From: Virgibacillus sp. MSJ-26
Lineage (GTDB): Bacteria; Bacillota; Bacilli; Bacillales; Amphibacillaceae
Assembly: GCF_018918075.1 (NCBI RefSeq)
Contig: NZ_JAHLPW010000003.1
Location: 248,001-312,000, forward strand
DNA length: 64,000 bases
Reading direction: 5' to 3'
Under the pieces are notes generated by a model. It worked only from the letters and a program-made list of their open reading frames with translations, searched no databases and was not told the origin of the DNA. The first letter of the stretch is position 1, and each line of letters opens with the position of its first letter. The position numbers and the translations under genes were made by a program. Shown piece by piece: positions 60,091 to 64,000 of the stretch.

Positions 60091-61380
60091 CTATTGATTA
60101 AGGGTTTTCAATTCCCGTAATAATTTTATCGCTTCCTCCATATCTAGATCCTTTTCTATGTGTTCTGGTGTCCAAGGAATATAAACATCAGGCTTAATTC
60201 CCTGTTCAGCACTTATCTCACGGTGATCTAATTGATCCAATCTAGATGTCGCATACATAAGTTTAAATTGATCATTCCATACCATCTCTGATAGGTTGGA
60301 ATAATCATTGACGCCCATTGTTGGACGGCCAATTACCGTTATTTTCGGGGTCTGTTTACACAAGTAAACAAATATGTCTCCTGCACTTCCACAATAATTA
60401 TCTGTTAGGACAATAATACTTCTAGGAAAGTCTTGGCCAGTTATTTCGTATGTATTTTCACTGCTTTCGTCATTTAAATTAACAAATCCTTTTCCCCGAT
60501 GCTTATCCCAAGTTTGTTCCTTCCACTGTTTAAGCCGTTCTCGGTACTCATCATTATCAATCTTTTCTAATTCCTCTTCAATAACTTTTATGATTAAATC
60601 TGCATTCCTATTTGTGCAGTTGACCTTCATGTTATAGAAAGTAAAGTCAATTTTATTTTTTCCTTTGGGAAAGAGATACTTTTCCAATGATTTGTAAGAC
60701 AGCGTGCTTCCACCTAGATTAGTACGTACATCAATAATCAAATTTTGTGTTTTTTGTAGCTGCTCTCCGTAGATTTCTAGTAGGTGATCAATGGGGGTAG
60801 GCTCAAAAAAATCGGATAACGTCATAAGTAATGTATCATTATCAATTCGTTTGATAGTATGTGACTGTTTATATTCTTCCTTTTCATACTTCTTTAAATC
60901 TAGGGTTCGTATATTTCCTTGGGGATTTACAATCTTAGCCACACTATACCTTGGAATAATCTTTCTCCAACTTTCACGTTCTGCTTTAGACTCCATAAGT
61001 TGACGCTTATGCTTTTTTACCAATTCCAAAACTGGTATACGATCTAGAGACAAAATTGCATCACCTAGCTTTATACGCTTTTCATTTGTAGTTGCAGTAA
61101 CATACAATTTATCTTTATACCGTCTTACACGGAAACCGTTATCGTATTCTTTTTGTAAACCATTTCCGATTAAATTGAAAAATATATGAGGGTCTTTAAA
61201 GTCCAGTAAATAATCTTGAACAATTTCCAAGAATCCGTTTATCGTTAATTCACCTTTATTTTCCAAATCCCTAATACTATCCGCGTATCTTTCTGGATTA
61301 TCCCAACCCTTTTTGTCTATGTATCCCGCGTAGTCGTGATGCATAATATTAACTAATTCTTGAAAAATTTCCGTGTACAT
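60091..61380 (-). CDS. S41-type (tail-specific protease-like) protein without signal peptide
   Basis: This 429-residue protein has the S41 core: NLIIDVRTNLGGSTLSYKSL, IIVLTDNYCGSAGDIFVYLC with the probable nucleophile Ser in CGSAGD, and VIGRPTMGVNDYSNL. The PDZ-like part is reduced (GDAILSLDRIPVLELV near 115-130). There is no signal peptide, so it would act in the cytoplasm, unlike CtpA-type enzymes. AGGGATGTG precedes ATG 61380. It is transcribed in line with the small membrane-protein gene upstream (66 bases away). Confidence 0.88.
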   Translation of the reverse strand: MYTEIFQELVNIMHHDYAGYIDKKGWDNPERYADSIRDLENKGELTINGFLEIVQDYLLDFKDPHIFFNLIGNGLQKEYDNGFRVRRYKDKLYVTATTNEKRIKLGDAILSLDRIPVLELVKKHKRQLMESKAERESWRKIIPRYSVAKIVNPQGNIRTLDLKKYEKEEYKQSHTIKRIDNDTLLMTLSDFFEPTPIDHLLEIYGEQLQKTQNLIIDVRTNLGGSTLSYKSLEKYLFPKGKNKIDFTFYNMKVNCTNRNADLIIKVIEEELEKIDNDEYRERLKQWKEQTWDKHRGKGFVNLNDESSENTYEITGQDFPRSIIVLTDNYCGSAGDIFVYLCKQTPKITVIGRPTMGVNDYSNLSEMVWNDQFKLMYATSRLDQLDHREISAEQGIKPDVYIPWTPEHIEKDLDMEEAIKLLRELKTLNQ

Positions 61381-61446
61381 ATTTTCACATCCCTGAAAAA
61401 AGTATAAATTGAAATAATAATGAATCAGAAGAAGTAACACACTTGG

Positions 61447-61806
61447 TTATGCAATGATCCGACTCGTTTGCGAAAGAGCAAATTGAATAAAAAGTATATT
61501 TACAATGGAAAACAAGATTACACATCCAAGTTTTACCCAACTCACCAATATTATTGAGTTATTATGCTTCTTTAGATATCTGATAAATAAGATTGATAAT
61601 ACATAAACAAAGACTATTGTTCCAGGCATTAACAAACTAATCCATTTGCTCCCCCAGCCATCAACTACGCCATTTGTTAAATGGATTGGTATTGTTTGCG
61701 GCATTTGTGTAATTGCATAAAGCGTATATACAATCATCCCGATTATTACAATTACACAAACGATATCGTGTATTAAAAATATTTTTTTGGTTGAATATTT
61801 ATTCAT
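61447..61806 (-). CDS. Small DUF1648-like membrane protein
   Basis: This 119-residue protein has three membrane segments and the DUF1648-type stretch MPQTIPIHLTNGVVDGWGSK (compare P-x-x-IP-x-H-x-x-x-G-x-x-D-x-x-x-x-K). GGGGGTGGAGAT gives a strong site for ATG 61806. It may be part of SdpI-like immunity or membrane-protein families, but is shorter than SdpI. A type I-like repeat lies upstream at 61858. Confidence 0.78.
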   Translation of the reverse strand: MNKYSTKKIFLIHDIVCVIVIIGMIVYTLYAITQMPQTIPIHLTNGVVDGWGSKWISLLMPGTIVFVYVLSILFIRYLKKHNNSIILVSWVKLGCVILFSIVNILFIQFALSQTSRIIA

Positions 61807-61857
61807 ATCTCCACCCCCAAATATTATCGATAATACCTTATCTTTATTTAACATAAT

Positions 61858-61910
61858 GGTCCGTTGATTGAATAATTTATTAAGCAATGCACCGATTGCT
61901 TAATAAATCT
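61858..61910. repeat. Cassette-region repeat, type I (diverged copy)
   Basis: GGTCCGTTGATTGAATAATT, then TATTAAGCAATGCACCGATT, then GCTTAATAAATC. It follows the order of the 56813 copy (GGGCCGTTAATTGATTAAT...GCGCCCGATTGCGG). Its edge overlaps the stop codon of the minus-strand gene at 61900-62073. Confidence 0.6.
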
Positions 61911-62073
61911 TACGGAATATGATGAGATACAAAAGATACAGGTAAAACGCAAATACAAGGGCTGAAACAATTATCTGATTTGTGGCAAATGGAACAAGCA
62001 TCGTTAGATCAACCAAAAACAATACAATGAGACCTATCATTGATAAGATTCCGTAAATCCATTTTCGAACCAT
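61900..62073 (-). CDS. Very small membrane protein
   Basis: This 57-residue protein is almost entirely two membrane segments (about 6-24 and 32-52) with a basic start (MVRKW) and end (FRKIY). GGGTGTTGGGT precedes ATG 62073. The longer frame to 62127 has no site. No family recognised. The stop codon is next to a repeat copy. Confidence 0.6.
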   Translation of the reverse strand: MVRKWIYGILSMIGLIVLFLVDLTMLVPFATNQIIVSALVFAFYLYLLYLIIFRKIY

Positions 62074-62114
62074 ACCCAACACCCTTTCTAAGATAATTTT
62101 ATTCAGTTGTGTAA

Positions 62115-62166
62115 CAATCTGATTCAATTCTGGAACAACTAGTGGGACAATCTTGCCCGTTTGCTA
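62115..62166. repeat. Cassette-region repeat, type II (diverged copy)
   Basis: CAATCTGATTCAATTCTGGA, then ACAACTAGTGGGACAATCTT, then GCCCGTTTGCTA. Start and end match the type II copies at 57551 and 59965; the middle has diverged. It lies between the small membrane gene and the peptidase E-type gene. Confidence 0.65.
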
Positions 62167-62187
62167 AACTCCTTTAAGGAGAACGGT

Positions 62188-62814
62188 TTATTCAATTATG
62201 ATTACTTCCCCATCCCTCAATGCTTTAAATAGAATTTTATTTTCGATCATATATTCAATTGCTTGGTTCATATCGTTGGATTCTTTGTGGTCTGATTTAT
62301 AATGAGGGGCAATTACATAATCCAAAATGCCTAACCCTTCCCATATAGTCTGATGTTCATCACCGTAAGGCTTCTGTTCAGGTTCATCTACTAAATGTAT
62401 ACCTTTTAGAGTTGGTCCAAGGATACAAGCCCCTGCACTATATCCCCCATATAGAATATCTCTTTTTTCCTTATAATACTTTTTAATAATTTGATCGAAG
62501 CCGCTTAATCTCATCGCTTGTGCAAGAACAAAAGTATTACCGCCTCTTACCCAAATAACATCGTATTGATCAAGCTTTTCTTTCAACCGCTCTTGGTTAT
62601 GAAAATACTTCTTCAAGTCTAAAATATCAACCGTGAGACCTAAGCTTTGTATATCACCTACATCCGCCGCATCACTTTTATTTTTTCTTTCCAAATCAGT
62701 AGCAAAATCTAATGCATTATTGATATAAGCGACTTTTTTATCTCCATTTTCCGTTAGTTCGATTAGTTTCCGTTCTTCATTTCCAATTTTAAAAGATGAA
62801 AGATAAAATTTCAT
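62188..62814 (-). CDS. Peptidase E-like serine peptidase (S51)
   Basis: This 208-residue protein matches peptidase E (alpha-aspartyl dipeptidase) and its Firmicutes relatives: VAYINNALDFA, VDILDLKKYFHNQERLKEKL, IWVRGGNTFVLAQAMRLSGF, and LYGGYSAGACILGPTLKGIH with the nucleophile Ser. The end has LGILDYVIAPHYKSDHKESN, whose His is the probable second catalytic residue. GAGGGGAACAAT precedes ATG 62814. Substrates are Asp-X dipeptides in known members; here this is inferred. Confidence 0.92.
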   Translation of the reverse strand: MKFYLSSFKIGNEERKLIELTENGDKKVAYINNALDFATDLERKNKSDAADVGDIQSLGLTVDILDLKKYFHNQERLKEKLDQYDVIWVRGGNTFVLAQAMRLSGFDQIIKKYYKEKRDILYGGYSAGACILGPTLKGIHLVDEPEQKPYGDEHQTIWEGLGILDYVIAPHYKSDHKESNDMNQAIEYMIENKILFKALRDGEVIIIE

Positions 62815-62909
62815 ATTGTTCCCCTCACTTTTCACGCTTTCCTTTTCTGTTAAATGGCCCATTTAAAGCAGAATTACTTTATTTACTAGTACTCATCGTA
62901 TACTTCCTA

Positions 62910-63215
62910 TCAACGTCCCATTTGGTCCAATCCAATTACAATAAAAATCACAATCACATCAATAAGGGCTAGGATTGCAGAGATTTTCCCAACCACAGCT
63001 CCAAACCATATGCTAAATATAGCTGTTAAAATCGCCAGAACACCCAAAATAATAAAAAGAATACCAACGCTGTTTCCCAGTTTTTCATTATTAACCGGTT
63101 CCCACGTTATCCAGAAGCCGGCTAGTAAGGTAATTATTCCTTTTGTCCGAGCAATATATCCAACCCAAATTAAAAACACACCGATAATAAGACCGATTCC
63201 CGTTTCAATTCCCAT
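62910..63215 (-). CDS. Small membrane protein with four segments
   Basis: This 101-residue protein has four membrane segments (about 4-20, 25-42, 50-68 and 78-95) and a short NNEKLGNS loop. GAGGACAAAA precedes ATG 63215. No family recognised. A repeat fragment (CAATCTGGTTCGC at 63319) lies upstream. Confidence 0.7.
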   Translation of the reverse strand: MGIETGIGLIIGVFLIWVGYIARTKGIITLLAGFWITWEPVNNEKLGNSVGILFIILGVLAILTAIFSIWFGAVVGKISAILALIDVIVIFIVIGLDQMGR

Positions 63216-63392
63216 TTTTGTCCTCGTCTCCTGTTATGCTATTTTCAATTGAAAGTAACAGATATTCCCAATGCTTTTTGAGGGAAAAACCATTGAATCA
63301 CCTCCTTCTCTTTTAAACAATCTGGTTCGCTAATAATCAAAGATATTTATTTTTAAAGTGCTTATTTTATAAAAAAGTTTAGTAAGAATGAT

Positions 63393-64000
63393 TTATTTAA
63401 GATGACTTTCCGACTGTGCAAAAACCGCATTGTAATTAGTGTTAATCGTGGTTCGTGTGCGAATAAAAATAATTACATTCACAGCCAATAAAACTATGAA
63501 GCCAGCAAGTCCATTCAAACCGTTGAGCAATTCCGGATTCCCACCAGCTACGATCATAATACCAAGGGAAGCACTACCATTGATAACACCATGAAAAAAT
63601 GCAGCCGGAAAGACGGAACGTGATTTAATTGTAATTAAAGCTAAAATCGGTGACATAAGCATACAAGATACAGTTATCATCAATACACCGAAGATAGGAG
63701 TACTTGGATAATTATGTCCTGCAAAGATTGTTAGTGGTGCATGCCATAGCCCCCAGATGAGTCCTATGAGTAATGATGCTTTCCAGAAGCCGAGTGCGTG
63801 AAACTCACGAAGTAGAAAACCGCGCCAGCCAATCTCTTCTCCAAAAGCAAATATAGCGTTGATGGTAATTCCGCCAATAAAACTTTGACCAGCGAGTAAC
63901 CACAGTGGATGGAAAGGCAGTGTCTGAAATAAATCATTCATTGTTGCAGAAGTTGTTGCATCTACGGTACTTAGGTAATTCTCCATCCCTAAATCAAGCG
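63393..64000 (-). CDS. CPBP-family intramembrane metalloprotease, N-terminus beyond window
   Basis: At least 202 residues of a CAAX/bacteriocin-processing type protease are encoded. Motif 1 is FGEEIGWRGFLLRE (Glu-Glu and Arg), motif 2 is LWHAPLTIFAG (His), and motif 3 is FFHGVINGS (His). At least five membrane segments are present. The frame remains open through ATG 63986 to the window edge (LDLG before it), so the gene most likely continues upstream with further helices, as full members have about 270-300 residues. Such proteins cleave prenylated or membrane substrates or give immunity to peptides. Confidence 0.9.
   Translation of the reverse strand, partial: LDLGMENYLSTVDATTSATMNDLFQTLPFHPLWLLAGQSFIGGITINAIFAFGEEIGWRGFLLREFHALGFWKASLLIGLIWGLWHAPLTIFAGHNYPSTPIFGVLMITVSCMLMSPILALITIKSRSVFPAAFFHGVINGSASLGIMIVAGGNPELLNGLNGLAGFIVLLAVNVIIFIRTRTTINTNYNAVFAQSESHLK

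Noticed and set aside
50900..63400. True chromosomal integron
   Set aside because: No IntI-type integrase was seen, and the repeats do not show a clear attC R/L box layout by eye. It is therefore reported only as cassette-like.

Overview
The window looks like a chromosomal piece of a low-GC, spore-forming Bacillaceae, probably a halophilic or alkaliphilic genus in the neighbourhood of Virgibacillus, Oceanobacillus or Halobacillus. This is inferred from AGGAGG-type ribosome binding sites with many TTG/GTG starts, SAM-I and TPP riboswitches, a CgeB-like protein, an AldA-type aldehyde dehydrogenase, caa3-type CtaG, an acidic subtilase, and intergenic repeats of a Bacillaceae style. No rRNA, tRNA, CRISPR array, integrase or transposase gene was seen.

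Layout. 0-24 kb: two near-identical SDR dehydrogenase genes (1-743 and 20286-21041) frame a secreted multidomain subtilase, a membrane transporter, a Phd/RelE-type toxin-antitoxin pair, an aldehyde dehydrogenase, a transporter plus amidohydrolase pair, an orphan phage-type replication module (HTH protein, DnaD-like initiator, G39P-like loader, DnaB helicase), and an acyl-CoA dehydrogenase / acyl-CoA ligase operon followed by a TetR regulator. YceI and its likely MarR regulator follow. 24-34 kb: a lipoprotein D,D-carboxypeptidase, small membrane proteins, YbaK, a Fic-type toxin-antitoxin pair, a DUF58/DUF4129 pair and Maf. 34-38 kb: two tandem QueC-like PP-loop proteins and a CgeB-like glycosyltransferase, separated by GGGACA repeats. 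38-50 kb: stress-type proteins, TPP-riboswitch-controlled TenA, an MMPL transporter, CtaG, a zinc-ribbon membrane protein that seems to use an ATT start, a SAM-I-controlled operon (cyclase-family enzyme plus MetE-like methyltransferase), and an ECF sigma operon with its own candidate promoter. 50-64 kb: an accessory region of small genes (acetyltransferases, methyltransferase, hydrolase, phosphatase, ABC transporter, peptidases, small membrane proteins), nearly all on the minus strand and separated by two related families of about 50-60 bp intergenic repeats.

The most unusual feature is repeat content. Four unrelated tandem arrays have a 51-bp unit and one has a 52-bp unit. One 51-bp array sits inside an element with terminal inverted repeats whose tips are the GGGACA motif. 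At least three genes end exactly where a GGGACA repeat begins, with the repeat helping to form the stop codon. The 50-64 kb region resembles a gene-cassette array without a visible recombinase. The best candidates for undescribed biology are that cassette-like array, the QueC-like pair with the CgeB-like protein, and the repeat families themselves. Functions are assigned from motifs read by eye; no database search was run.
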